Shown here: positions 32,662 through 41,299 of the stretch, piece after piece
Position numbering within the stretch: position 1 is the first letter of the stretch
Layout: each line of letters begins with the position of its first letter
Source: Clostridiales bacterium
GTDB lineage: Bacteria > Bacillota > Clostridia > Christensenellales > Pumilibacteraceae
Assembly: GCA_015055625.1 (NCBI GenBank)
Contig: SVHU01000019.1
Coordinates: 1 to 46,528, forward strand
DNA: 46,528 nt
Direction of reading: 5' to 3'
The notes under the pieces: generated by a model
Seen by the model: the letters and a program-made list of their open reading frames with translations, nothing else
Database searches by the model: none
Told to the model about the DNA's origin: nothing
Made by a program: the position numbers and the translations under genes

Positions 32662-33417
32662 TTATAAAGTAGCCAAATTATCCCCTCCGTCAGCAACAAC
32701 GGTATGTCCACACACAATTTCGCCATAATCACTCATTAGATAAAAGGCAAGCTCAGCAATTTCGTCAGGGCGAATAAAACGCTCTATGGCGTGGCGCTCG
32801 TATTTTTGATTGACGTCTTTTGCATAGCTTTCAATCATAGGCGTAAGTGTTGCGCCGGGCGCAATTCCGTTTATTATAATTCCGCTATGACCAAACCTTT
32901 TACCAAAAGCTCTCGTCCACTTAATTATTGCTTGTTTTGACGCTCCGTACGCACCTATTATATCCATACACGCAGCGTTTGACGCGATATTAAGAATATT
33001 ACCGCGTACAGACTTTGACAATAAATAATCCACCTCGTTGCGCATTAAAAAGAATGCAGACTTAAAGTTTATATCTGTAAACTTATCCCACTCTTCGCTC
33101 GTTATATCCCACGGCTCATACCCTCTTCCAAACGTTTGCGCTCCACCTATTGCGGCGGAATTTACAAATGCATCTACTCTTCCCATTGTTTTTTCAGCAT
33201 ATTCAAAAAGCGATATATGCTCGTCAACCTTGGTAATATCAAAAGCTCTAATAAACAGATTATCGGAATTTATTTCCGCCTTTGCTTGCAATAATTTCTC
33301 TTCCGTTCTTCCCACTATTAAAACCTTTGCACCCTCTTTGCAAAAACGTTTTGCAATTGCCTTTCCTATACCGCTTCCGCCACCAAAAACAATTATGTTG
33401 TTATTACGAAGTTTCAT
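32662..33417 (-). CDS. Short-chain dehydrogenase/reductase
   Basis: 251 residues, a classical SDR. GGGSGIG (12-18) binds the nucleotide; NSAAIGG, Ser146, Tyr157 and Lys161 (YGASK) complete the active site. GRTEE after the second strand hints at NADP use. Sequence AACMDIIGAYGASK and the C-terminal HTVVADGG are typical. In a sugar locus it probably oxidises or reduces a sugar or polyol. The start at 33417 follows GGAGAG; upstream in-frame ATGs lack a site. It comes after the ThuA terminator and may have a separate promoter that I could not identify. Confidence 0.92.
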   Translation of the reverse strand: MKLRNNNIIVFGGGSGIGKAIAKRFCKEGAKVLIVGRTEEKLLQAKAEINSDNLFIRAFDITKVDEHISLFEYAEKTMGRVDAFVNSAAIGGAQTFGRGYEPWDITSEEWDKFTDINFKSAFFLMRNEVDYLLSKSVRGNILNIASNAACMDIIGAYGASKQAIIKWTRAFGKRFGHSGIIINGIAPGATLTPMIESYAKDVNQKYERHAIERFIRPDEIAELAFYLMSDYGEIVCGHTVVADGGDNLATL

Positions 33418-33501
33418 ACGTGTTCTCTCCTTTTCCTTTATTATATGGCAAAAACGGAAAATACTCAATGCCATTTTTTTAGTTTTTGTAATTTTAGACA
33501 C

Positions 33502-33545
33502 AAAAAAACACCACGTACAAGCTTTTCTTGCGCGTGGCGTTATTC
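33502..33545 (-). terminator. Terminator of the ThuA gene
   Basis: AACACCACGTACAAG pairs with CTTGCGCGTGGCGTT (mostly wobble differences), with a run of As giving the U-tract in the minus direction. Confidence 0.7.
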
Positions 33546-33555
33546 TTTTATAGGT

Positions 33556-34296
33556 TTACCAAGTCTTAATATCGCCCTCGGGAGGAACGGGGATTTTAGG
33601 CGCACCATAGGGTGCAACGATCTCGTCGGGGGTAAGGTATTCGATAGCGTTTACAATTACCTTCTGAACGGATTCGTACTTGTAGGTAGGAAGCGTTTCG
33701 TGACCGGGACGGAAGAAGAACACTTTACCTCTACCTCTCTTCCATACGCAACCAGAACGCATTACCTCTCCGCCTTGGAACCAAGAAATGAATACGAGTT
33801 CATCGGGATTGGGGATATCGAAAGGCTCGCCGTACATTTCTTCGTGGTCAATCACGAAGCTGTCGCCAAGACCTTTTGTAATGGAGTGACCAAAGTCGGT
33901 TACCCAAACTCTTTCTCTCTCACCAATCTCTCTCCAAGAAAGATTGCCAGTTGTTCCGATAAGGCGCTTAAACGGCTTGCAGTGATGACCTGAGTGCATT
34001 GCAAAGAAGCCCATACCACGGTTTACTCTTGCTACAACCTTTTCTGCAACACTATCTAAAATATTGTTATGATAAATATGTCCCCACCACAATAAAACTT
34101 CGGTATTTTCCAAAATTTCGTCGGTGAGCGCGCTTCCGTCATCGGTGGGAGAAATCTTAATCCAAGTTACGTCATAACCTTTTGAACACAAAAAGTCGTA
34201 TACGTATTGATCCATTCCGTTCTCATAAGCAGGATTGATACCCGTTTCGCGATTTGCACCGGGGTTTGTTTCACACAAAAATGTAATCTTTGTCAT
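33556..34296 (-). CDS. ThuA-domain protein
   Basis: 246 residues, glutamine-amidotransferase-like ThuA fold. VLLWWGHIYHNN, GFFAMHSGHHCKPFKRLIG and RPGHETLPTY are the conserved blocks. ThuA works with the Gfo/Idh/MocA protein ThuB in trehalose and other disaccharide use through 3-keto sugars in Rhizobium; the chemical role of ThuA is not settled. Here it lies 18 bases after a Gfo/Idh/MocA gene, the same pairing. No signal peptide. The start follows a weak AGGAG. Confidence 0.9.
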   Translation of the reverse strand: MTKITFLCETNPGANRETGINPAYENGMDQYVYDFLCSKGYDVTWIKISPTDDGSALTDEILENTEVLLWWGHIYHNNILDSVAEKVVARVNRGMGFFAMHSGHHCKPFKRLIGTTGNLSWREIGERERVWVTDFGHSITKGLGDSFVIDHEEMYGEPFDIPNPDELVFISWFQGGEVMRSGCVWKRGRGKVFFFRPGHETLPTYKYESVQKVIVNAIEYLTPDEIVAPYGAPKIPVPPEGDIKTW

Positions 34297-34314
34297 AGTT
34301 TTTACTCCTATATA

Positions 34315-35412
34315 TTAGTCGAAATAATAGGGCTTACCCGTCTTTTCAGACTCGTAAATTCCCTCAAGAATTTTTGTAACGACTGCGGCTTGATCAGCAG
34401 TTACGCAAAGCTCTTTGCGCTTGCCAAGCACTACGTCGGTAAAGCATTTTGCTTCTAAATCCGCAGGGCTTCCACCGCTTGCTCCGTCAAAGAACGCAAC
34501 GCTTCCAGCCTTAAGATTGTACTCTTTAATAACCTGTCTGCCGTGCTCTACGGTATTAACTCTAAGACAGTTCTGTCCCTTGTTCATATCCGCTCCACCC
34601 TTTGTTCCACAAAGAAGAGTAGAAGCCTCGATTGGGTCTGCATAGTTGAGAGCCCAGGACGACTTAAGGTATATGACTGCGCCGTTCTTCATTACAACAA
34701 AGCCAAATGCAGAGTCTTCCGCCGTGAACTTTTCGGTATCCCAATCGCCCCAAGCGTTACCCGTTTGAGTCTGCTTATTAAGAGCGTGGAACGTCTTTCC
34801 CACACAGTATGCAGGCTCATAGTTGTTCATCATATAGAGCGTAAGATCGAGCGCGTGTGTTCCAATATCAATAAGCGGACCGCCACCCTGTTTTTCCTCG
34901 TCGATAAACACTCCCCAGGTAGGAACTGCACGACGTCGAATAGCATGAGCTTCGGCATAGTAGATGTCGCCGAGTTCATCGTCGTTTACAATATCTTTCA
35001 GTAGCATTGCATCAGGTCTGAATCTGCTCTGATATCCGATTGTAAGCACCTTGCCTGCCTTATCGCGAGCTTCAAGCATCTTTTTAGCCTCTTCATAGTT
35101 CATCGCCATAGGCTTTTCGCAAACTACGTGCTTACCTGCTTCAAGCGCCGCGCAAGTAATTTCGCAGTGGAGCTTGTTGTGTGTACAAACAAGCACCGCG
35201 TCAATGCTCTCGTCTTTTAACAGCTCTTTATATTCGATATACGTTTTGCTATCTTCTGTACCGTAATCGGCTTTTGCCTTAATAGCTCTCTCTTCGATAA
35301 TGTCACAAAAAGCTACCAGCTTTGCATCGGGATTTTTGGCGTATGACGGCATATGCTTGCCATTAGCAATTCCACCGCAACCAATAACACCGATTTTTAC
35401 GATTTTATCCAT
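34315..35412 (-). CDS. Gfo/Idh/MocA-family oxidoreductase, third paralogue
   Basis: About 365 residues. GVIGCGGIANGKHMP is the dinucleotide loop, CEKPM has the catalytic lysine and GGGPLIDIGTHALDL gives Asp, His and Asp of the His-type active site. It is not close to paralogues A and B, which have Tyr in that position and an N-terminal extension. Two in-frame ATGs lie at 35418 and 35412 after AAGGAG; the second has better spacing. It is followed by thuA, so it is the likely ThuB-like dehydrogenase of this unit, oxidising a sugar at C3 (inference). Confidence 0.92.
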   Translation of the reverse strand: MDKIVKIGVIGCGGIANGKHMPSYAKNPDAKLVAFCDIIEERAIKAKADYGTEDSKTYIEYKELLKDESIDAVLVCTHNKLHCEITCAALEAGKHVVCEKPMAMNYEEAKKMLEARDKAGKVLTIGYQSRFRPDAMLLKDIVNDDELGDIYYAEAHAIRRRAVPTWGVFIDEEKQGGGPLIDIGTHALDLTLYMMNNYEPAYCVGKTFHALNKQTQTGNAWGDWDTEKFTAEDSAFGFVVMKNGAVIYLKSSWALNYADPIEASTLLCGTKGGADMNKGQNCLRVNTVEHGRQVIKEYNLKAGSVAFFDGASGGSPADLEAKCFTDVVLGKRKELCVTADQAAVVTKILEGIYESEKTGKPYYFD

Positions 35413-35583
35413 TATCATTTTCTCCTTAAATTATATAATTTTTTTAGTTTCTTTGCTTTTTTACAGAATAATTGCAAAGAAAGGATTATTTTTCCAAATT
35501 TTATAGAACATGTAATAATTCATGGTGGATATTATCCTTCCCTACATTTGTCAAGTAAGTTGGTGCGACGCAAGAAAGACTTT

Positions 35584-36543
35584 TTAAGCCCACCACATTT
35601 TGGCTCCGCCACCCTCAATAAGCATAGGCTTGAGGTAATCAATAGCCTTTTCGAGTCCCTCAAACGGTGCCATAAGCGCATCCTCGTGCTCGATAGAGAT
35701 ACTATCGTCATAGCCAACAACTTTGAGCGCAGAAATAATCTGCTTCCAGTTATCCGTACCATAACCCATTGTTCTAAACACCCAAGAACGATTTTCAAGA
35801 TCCGAATAATGCTTAGTATCAAGAACACCGTTCTTTCTTACGTTTCGCATATTAAGCTCGGTATCTTTTGCGTGGAAGTAGTAGATAGCGTCCTTAAGCT
35901 CGTAGATAACGTCGATAATATCCATACCCTGCCACAAAAGATGAGAAGGATCGAGATTTGCGCCGATTGTGTCGCCTACTGCCTTACGAAGCTTAAGCAA
36001 CGTTTCGGGATTGTAAACGCAAAAACCGGGATGCATTTCAAGCGCGATTTTTTTAACGCCGTTCTCGTTTGCGAACTTTACAGCCTCTTTCCAGTAAGGA
36101 ATAAGCACTTCGTTCCACTGATAATCCAAAACGTCAAGATATTCTGGAGGCCAAGCGCAGGTTACCCAAGAGGGTTGTTTTGCGCTCTCGTCCGAACCAG
36201 GACAACCCGAGAACGTTACTATTCTTTCGATTCCGATCTGACCTGCAAGCACACATGCTGCTCTAAAATCCTCCTCAAACTTTGCGGCAACTTCCTTATC
36301 AGGATGCACACAGTTTCCGTGTACGGAAAGCGCGGAAATAGTCATACCGTATTTAGCGAAAGTATCCATAAGTTCCTTTCTCTTCTTTTCGTCCTTAATA
36401 AGAACTTTTGCATCAGCGTGAACAGTTCCGGGATATCCGCCTACGCCAAGCTCAAGCTGTTTTACACCCTTATCAGAAAGAAATTTCAAGCTTTCGTCAA
36501 GCGTTACTCCTCCAAATACTCCGTTAACAACACTTAATTGCAT
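35584..36543 (-). CDS. Xylose-isomerase-like TIM-barrel protein, 319 residues
   Basis: Longest of the five TIM barrels in the window. It opens QLSVVNGVFGG and has the metal-binding set in ALEMHPGF, NLDPSHLLWQ, YFHAKDTEL and SIEHEDA (Glu, Asp-His, His-Asp, Glu). It is of the type found beside Gfo/Idh/MocA dehydrogenases in 3-keto-glycoside and C-glycoside pathways, so it could cleave, hydrate or isomerise a keto sugar. A 165-bp gap separates it from the oxidoreductase downstream. It is divergent from an AraC regulator. AAAGGAG precedes the ATG. Confidence 0.87.
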   Translation of the reverse strand: MQLSVVNGVFGGVTLDESLKFLSDKGVKQLELGVGGYPGTVHADAKVLIKDEKKRKELMDTFAKYGMTISALSVHGNCVHPDKEVAAKFEEDFRAACVLAGQIGIERIVTFSGCPGSDESAKQPSWVTCAWPPEYLDVLDYQWNEVLIPYWKEAVKFANENGVKKIALEMHPGFCVYNPETLLKLRKAVGDTIGANLDPSHLLWQGMDIIDVIYELKDAIYYFHAKDTELNMRNVRKNGVLDTKHYSDLENRSWVFRTMGYGTDNWKQIISALKVVGYDDSISIEHEDALMAPFEGLEKAIDYLKPMLIEGGGAKMWWA

Positions 36544-36570
36544 AATTTTCTCCTTTATTTAAATTATTTA

Positions 36571-36599
36571 TTGACTTATAATATTGTCTATGATATAAT
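36571..36599 (+). promoter_or_regulatory. Promoter for the AraC regulator at 36685
   Basis: TTGACT (36571-36576), 17 bases, TATAAT (36594-36599). Confidence 0.65.
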
Positions 36600-36606
36600 C
36601 ATAACA

Positions 36607-36668
36607 CCAATTATTGATATTTTCCTATCAATATTATAATATTTATTCTCAATTATTGACATAATTGG
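36607..36668. promoter_or_regulatory. Repeated operator-like sites between divergent genes
   Basis: CCAATTATTGATA (36607-36619) recurs as CAATTATTGACA (36650-36661), 43 bases apart. In addition ATTGATA/TATCAAT form an inverted repeat (36613-36632) and CAATTAT-TGAC-ATAATTG another (36650-36667). These are candidate AraC-protein sites for both the regulator and the divergent TIM-barrel gene. Confidence 0.55.
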
Positions 36669-36684
36669 TTTTCTGAGGGATTTT

Positions 36685-37482
36685 ATGAAAAACGTACTTT
36701 ACGAAAACACACGAGATAAAGATTCCGCTTTATACATATCCGTGTCCAAATCTAAACATTGCAATATCCACTTCCACCGCAACTTCGAAATTTTATACGT
36801 AACCAGAGGCGAAATGGAAGGCGAGGTTAACGGCGTTCCCTTTAACGCGCAAGAGGACGACATTGTTTTTGTTTCCAATTATTACACACACTACCACAAC
36901 TGCACTCAAGAACCACACGAGCATTGTTGCGTTATCGTTCCTGCCGGTATGAGCGCGGACTTTATTGGCAAGTTCAAGAACAAAACTTTTCCGTGCTTAC
37001 TAAACGACAAAGAGTTTAACCGCAAGATAAAAGATATTTTGCTTATTCCCGAATTTAACTCTATGCCCGAGCTTGTTAAGAAAGGATACATGATGGTAGT
37101 TTTCGGTATGCTACTAGACCACTACGACACGGTTGAAGTGGAAACCAGTCCCGACACAGAGCTGATTATTCAAATCCTTAACTATATCGAGGACAACTAC
37201 CAAAAAGATCTGACGCTTGACACTCTTGCAAAACAGTTCGGTTACAACAAGTATTACTTCTCCAAGCTTTTTTCGCGATACGTAAAAGAAAATCTTACAA
37301 CGTATATAAACATTATCAGGCTTCAGCACCTTATGAAGCAGGCGGTAAAACAGTCAAAACCCAACATCGCATCACTTGCTTTTGACAATGGGTTTGACAG
37401 CCTTGCAACATTTTACCGTTATTTTTCCAAAATGTACGGATGTTCGCCATCCGAATACCTATCCTCAATCAAAAAAGACTAA
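36685..37482 (+). CDS. AraC-family transcription regulator
   Basis: 265 residues. The cupin sensor holds NIHFHRNFEILYVTRGEMEG and HYHNC; cysteine and histidine pairs (EPHEHCC) might bind metal. The AraC DNA-binding domain (about 160-265) has LAKQFGYNKYYFSKLFSRYV and IASLAFDNGFDSLATFYRYFSKMYG. Only about 30% like the regulator at 29598 by eye. It faces the TIM-barrel gene and precedes the GH35 gene tail-to-tail, so it is the probable regulator of the 33.5-42.2 kb sugar genes. Confidence 0.93.
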   Translation: MKNVLYENTRDKDSALYISVSKSKHCNIHFHRNFEILYVTRGEMEGEVNGVPFNAQEDDIVFVSNYYTHYHNCTQEPHEHCCVIVPAGMSADFIGKFKNKTFPCLLNDKEFNRKIKDILLIPEFNSMPELVKKGYMMVVFGMLLDHYDTVEVETSPDTELIIQILNYIEDNYQKDLTLDTLAKQFGYNKYYFSKLFSRYVKENLTTYINIIRLQHLMKQAVKQSKPNIASLAFDNGFDSLATFYRYFSKMYGCSPSEYLSSIKKD

Positions 37483-37489
37483 ATTTTAT

Positions 37490-37534
37490 AAAAATAGAGC
37501 AAGAACAAAAAACTGTTCCTGCTCTTATTTTTAT
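37490..37534. terminator. Bidirectional terminator between AraC and GH35
   Basis: AGAGCAAGAACA pairs with TGTTCCTGCTCT (one mismatch), flanked by A/T tracts on both sides. Confidence 0.8.
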
Positions 37535-39628
37535 CTAAAACTTTAGAGTATAAATTTTTTCGGTAGAAATGCTAACGCCGTCAAGCGACATTGCCACTCC
37601 GTTTTCGTCATAGTTGGGTTGTTTTTCGATATATACAAAATCATCCTTTTTTAGCGGGTATACTCTGAGCGTAAGTGCTGGTGGAAAGTTGTGATGCTTC
37701 AAGCCGACCTCGAACGGATAGCCGTTATAATACCTATCATTCACCTTCTCTCCGTCCACTATTACATCGGCGCTATCGCCAGAAAAATCAAAATTAAGGT
37801 ACGTATTGTCGCAGTTTGGCGCATACGTTATCGAGATTTCGTAATCTGCATACTCGTTCGTTCTTGTTTTTTCCTTATATTCAACCTTTGCTTTTTCGGG
37901 CTGATTTTTCACAAACACGGCAAGACCACCGTCGTTTTCTACCTTAGTAAAACCGGTAAGCTTGTCTACCGCAGGATAGATTTTTACGATGGGCGAGCTT
38001 TCCGCTCCAAGCAAAATCTCTCCGTCCTTTTCGTACACTTCGCCGTTTGCAATAACAATATACTCAACGCCTTTTCTAGTTACCTTAAATGTAGAAAGCG
38101 CTTGTTCTTTGGTTAGCACGATAATGTTATTGTCGGTCATATTTTCTACGGCAATTTCTGCGCTACCCGACTTTGACCACATTACAAGGTCTTTTCCGTT
38201 AAGCGTGCAAAGCGGTGTGGCGGTTGCGTATTTAATTGTCATATCCCCTACTTTAAGGTTGAACGGATATGCAAAATAATCTTTATTTTTAAGCTCTATT
38301 TTAGGGAAAACAATCTCTTCGTTTCCTGTATTTACAGTAAAGTTTTCAATCGTTTTATCGGGAAGATCGTGCAATCTTACAAAATTATTAAAGAACACCA
38401 TTCCGCTATTACCGTTCTTTCGTATGCAATAACGTAACGAATCAAAATCGTCGGCTTTTACTGCTCCGTCAGCAGGAATTATGGTATCAGAGGGGAGAAG
38501 TATATCCTCAAACTCTCTTCCCATCATCATCCAAAGCTTGAGCTCATATCCTGTTTCCTTGATTTTGCCATACTGCGATACAGGCGCTTGGAAGTCATAG
38601 TTTATCTCGTTAAGATCACACGCAAAGCCCCAACCACGCTGTCTGCCCATTTCGTCGTCATGATACTCTTGCATATTAGAAAGCGCACCGATAGGATTCA
38701 TTCCGCCATGGAACACGTAATAACCAAAGTTAGCAACGCCTTGAGCAAGTCTGCACATAGAAATTGCTCCGTTATCCTCCGCTCCGCTTATAGGACGTCT
38801 TATCTTGGTCATCTGAACACCACCGCCCAGCTCTATCGTAAGGAACGGATTATCCTGTCTACTTACGGTAAAATCTTGAGTTGCAAGCGGTTTGTCTTCA
38901 TACTCACCAATAGGCGAAGCATTGGGATTGTGGTTTATAAGATAGTTTGCAGAAGGTGGAAGCGGTCTGGTATGACATTCCCAGGGCGCTTCGCAATATC
39001 CGCCCCAGCATGGCAACGCGTCGCCTGTTGCTGCATCACCCCAAGCAGTAGCAAGATAGATAGGCGCATCATAACCGATATCTTCCAACATCTTTATAAC
39101 GGCGTTTACGTGAGCGTCGCCATCCTCTCTCGTTTGGTTTCCGCCCCAAGCATGCCTTTGATATTCGTTTTCTACCTGAATAGAAAAGATAGGCCCGCCG
39201 TCCTTATAAAAATAACCCTCGCACTGCTTATAAAGCTCTTTAAGATATCTTTCCAAAACCGCCATATATCCGGGATCGTTAGTACGAGGCTTAAAGCCTT
39301 TTTCGTACATCCAATCAGGAAAACCGCCGTTTCTCACTTCTCCGTGCACCCATGGCCCAATTCTAAGACACATCAACATTCCGGCGTCCTTAATCTCACG
39401 TAAGAACTTGCGAAGATTATTGTTATCTCTAAAGTTAAACTTCCCCTCTATCTCTTCGTGGTGAAGCCAAATAACGTAAGACTGAATAGCGTTACAGCCC
39501 AAGGCTTTCATTTTCAAAATTCCGTCCTTCCAATATCTACTGTCACTACGTGAAAACTCGTACTCGCCCATAACCAAAAACCAGGGTTTGCCGTCTTTAG
39601 TCAAATATTTTTTATTATAAGAAATCAT
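37535..39628 (-). CDS. GH35 beta-galactosidase
   Basis: 697 residues. GH35 enzymes release terminal beta-galactose with retention. The barrel has GCNAIQSYVIWLHHE, RIGPWVHGEVRNGGFPDW, the acid/base Glu155 in QVENEYQ and the nucleophile Glu266 in FLTIELGGG. The C-terminal 300 residues are beta-sandwich domains. No signal peptide, so it hydrolyses imported oligosaccharides. The promoter shows a TATAAT at 39668-39663 but no clear -35, so it may need an activator such as the AraC protein next door. Confidence 0.93.
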   Translation of the reverse strand: MISYNKKYLTKDGKPWFLVMGEYEFSRSDSRYWKDGILKMKALGCNAIQSYVIWLHHEEIEGKFNFRDNNNLRKFLREIKDAGMLMCLRIGPWVHGEVRNGGFPDWMYEKGFKPRTNDPGYMAVLERYLKELYKQCEGYFYKDGGPIFSIQVENEYQRHAWGGNQTREDGDAHVNAVIKMLEDIGYDAPIYLATAWGDAATGDALPCWGGYCEAPWECHTRPLPPSANYLINHNPNASPIGEYEDKPLATQDFTVSRQDNPFLTIELGGGVQMTKIRRPISGAEDNGAISMCRLAQGVANFGYYVFHGGMNPIGALSNMQEYHDDEMGRQRGWGFACDLNEINYDFQAPVSQYGKIKETGYELKLWMMMGREFEDILLPSDTIIPADGAVKADDFDSLRYCIRKNGNSGMVFFNNFVRLHDLPDKTIENFTVNTGNEEIVFPKIELKNKDYFAYPFNLKVGDMTIKYATATPLCTLNGKDLVMWSKSGSAEIAVENMTDNNIIVLTKEQALSTFKVTRKGVEYIVIANGEVYEKDGEILLGAESSPIVKIYPAVDKLTGFTKVENDGGLAVFVKNQPEKAKVEYKEKTRTNEYADYEISITYAPNCDNTYLNFDFSGDSADVIVDGEKVNDRYYNGYPFEVGLKHHNFPPALTLRVYPLKKDDFVYIEKQPNYDENGVAMSLDGVSISTEKIYTLKF

Positions 39629-39735
39629 GAATTATACCTCGTTATGATTTTAAGTTAAGATAATTATACCGTATTTAAAGTTTTTATCGTTATTACTTTC
39701 TTAGCTTATAATTGTATTTTTTTAGCTGTTATTCA

Positions 39736-40413
39736 TTACTTAACAATCTTACCTTCAAACACTACATCAAGTAGCTCTGGACGTGCAGGCTCTATTTGCG
39801 GTTGCATTTTCTCGCATACGTATGCGGTTTTTGCTACCTTTTCGGTTGTGTACGCAACTTTTAAGGCTTCTTGTGGAGTAGTACCAAACGCCATAAGTCC
39901 AATACTCTCGACAAGACATGCTGGCATTTCAACAAAATTAAAGCCCTGCATTTGTTCGGCAACGTTTTTCCCCACTACCCTCATAAATTCATTCTTGTCG
40001 CAGTCCTCGTCCATAATAAAATCATCATCGCTAAGCGGGATACACGGGATATCTCCATAAAATCTAGCGCCGTGATACGTTCCATAAAAAGGTATATCCC
40101 TACCCGTTTGAGCAAAAGCGGTAGAATAGGTAAAATACGTTTGAGCTATGGACTGGATTTTGGTAAATCTACTATAAATCTCGGCATGAGCAACGACCTC
40201 ACTAGGCACATCTCCGTCGCCCTCGATAACGTTTCCCACAAGGTCAACTACAAGCATATCCTCGTACGTCAAATCTGCGCTTTCAAACGCAGGTGGAACA
40301 ACAATAAGCTCGTCCGTCCTATCAATTACCGACACAAACCCCTCACTTGCAAGACCGTTCTTGTTTAGTGCTTTGTACGCCTCGCATACTTTTATTTTAA
40401 TATGTTCGAGCAT
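39736..40413 (-). CDS. Class II aldolase/AraD-like protein lacking the zinc histidines
   Basis: 225 residues. It follows L-ribulose-5-phosphate 4-epimerase/fuculose aldolase along the whole length (EGFVSVIDR, MLVVDLVGNVIEG, TYFTYSTAFAQTGRDIPFYG, YHGARFYGDIPC, ACLVES-IG). The AraD zinc ligands His95 and His97 are Gln91 and Tyr93 here, and the HSHG of the third ligand is E169-S-I171-G. The phosphate-binding SSD is SEV, and the catalytic Asp is Ala. So it probably does not work as a zinc aldolase or epimerase. It is the last gene of a unit with two TIM barrels, 13 bases from the previous one. A binding or different catalytic role is possible. Confidence 0.8.
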   Translation of the reverse strand: MLEHIKIKVCEAYKALNKNGLASEGFVSVIDRTDELIVVPPAFESADLTYEDMLVVDLVGNVIEGDGDVPSEVVAHAEIYSRFTKIQSIAQTYFTYSTAFAQTGRDIPFYGTYHGARFYGDIPCIPLSDDDFIMDEDCDKNEFMRVVGKNVAEQMQGFNFVEMPACLVESIGLMAFGTTPQEALKVAYTTEKVAKTAYVCEKMQPQIEPARPELLDVVFEGKIVK

Positions 40414-40426
40414 AAAATATTTCTCC

Positions 40427-41299
40427 TTAAATTAATGAAATACAGATTTTGGATGCTTTTACCACAAGCGTGAAAAACTCGTAAAGCAAATCTTCTCCGC
40501 CAATATTATAAAACTTAGTAGAGCTTCCTTCCACGTTAAAGTTTCCGTCATACCCAATCTCTTTTAGCGCGCGCATCAAATCTTTCCAATCAGTTTCGCC
40601 AAAGAGCGGTATTTCGTGTGAATCCCTCATCCAACGGTTATCGTGAAGGTGTACAATTTTAAGAGTTTTGCCAAGCTTTCTAGCCTCGTCGCCAAGGTTT
40701 CTGCCCACGTTGAGCATGTGTCCGCTATCAAGACAGGTTACAAACCTATCACTGTTTAGCACCTTTATGCACTTGAGCATTTCGTCGGCGTTGGATATTC
40801 CAGTTTCCATAATAACACCGTCGCGCGACATCCACATATTTTCTACCGCATTATATACGTCGTACTTTTCCAAAATGGGAATAAGCGCCTTGAAAAGTCT
40901 GTACGTTTTTTCGTTTATCTTATCGTTGCCGTACTCGTCAGGACGGTAGTTTGCAGGGTGAATAACAATATACTTACTGCCAAGTAATGCAGTTGCGTGA
41001 ATATTGCGTTCAAACTGGTTCAAAAGCCAATTAAACTTATCCTCATTGTCGTATTCGCATGGGAAAAACGCATGCGTTTGTCCAATCTCCACACCGTACT
41101 TGTCCGCAATCTTTTTGAGGTTTGTATAATACTCGATAAACTCAGCCTCGTCCGCGCTCATAATAGGTAAAGGATTATTATAGCCTATCAAAAGTCCAAA
41201 ATCTATCGCGTCAAGTCCTGACTTTGCAATAAGCTCGAACGCTCTGTCCGCTCCTATCTGATCTATAACGCTATTGTTTATACTAGTACTTATTTTCAT
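40427..41299 (-). CDS. Xylose-isomerase-like TIM-barrel protein
   Basis: 290 residues. Active-site strands are AVENMW, TCLDSGHMLNVG, VHLHDNRW and FNVEGSS, giving the Glu, Asp-His, His-Asp and Glu of the AP_endonuc_2 metal site. It begins KISTSINNSVIDQIGADRAF. It starts inside the last codons of the preceding TIM barrel (four-base ATGA overlap), and the two share the same order of motifs, so this is an old tandem duplication. Together with the aldolase-like gene it forms a three-gene unit; a ketose epimerase role is likely. Confidence 0.88.
   Translation of the reverse strand: MKISTSINNSVIDQIGADRAFELIAKSGLDAIDFGLLIGYNNPLPIMSADEAEFIEYYTNLKKIADKYGVEIGQTHAFFPCEYDNEDKFNWLLNQFERNIHATALLGSKYIVIHPANYRPDEYGNDKINEKTYRLFKALIPILEKYDVYNAVENMWMSRDGVIMETGISNADEMLKCIKVLNSDRFVTCLDSGHMLNVGRNLGDEARKLGKTLKIVHLHDNRWMRDSHEIPLFGETDWKDLMRALKEIGYDGNFNVEGSSTKFYNIGGEDLLYEFFTLVVKASKICISLI

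Noticed and set aside
35353..36537. 394-codon frame on the plus strand
   Set aside because: It is antisense to a clear TIM-barrel gene with conserved active-site motifs; other long antisense frames (for example 7252-7770, 10156-10713, 38588-39403) were dropped for the same reason.
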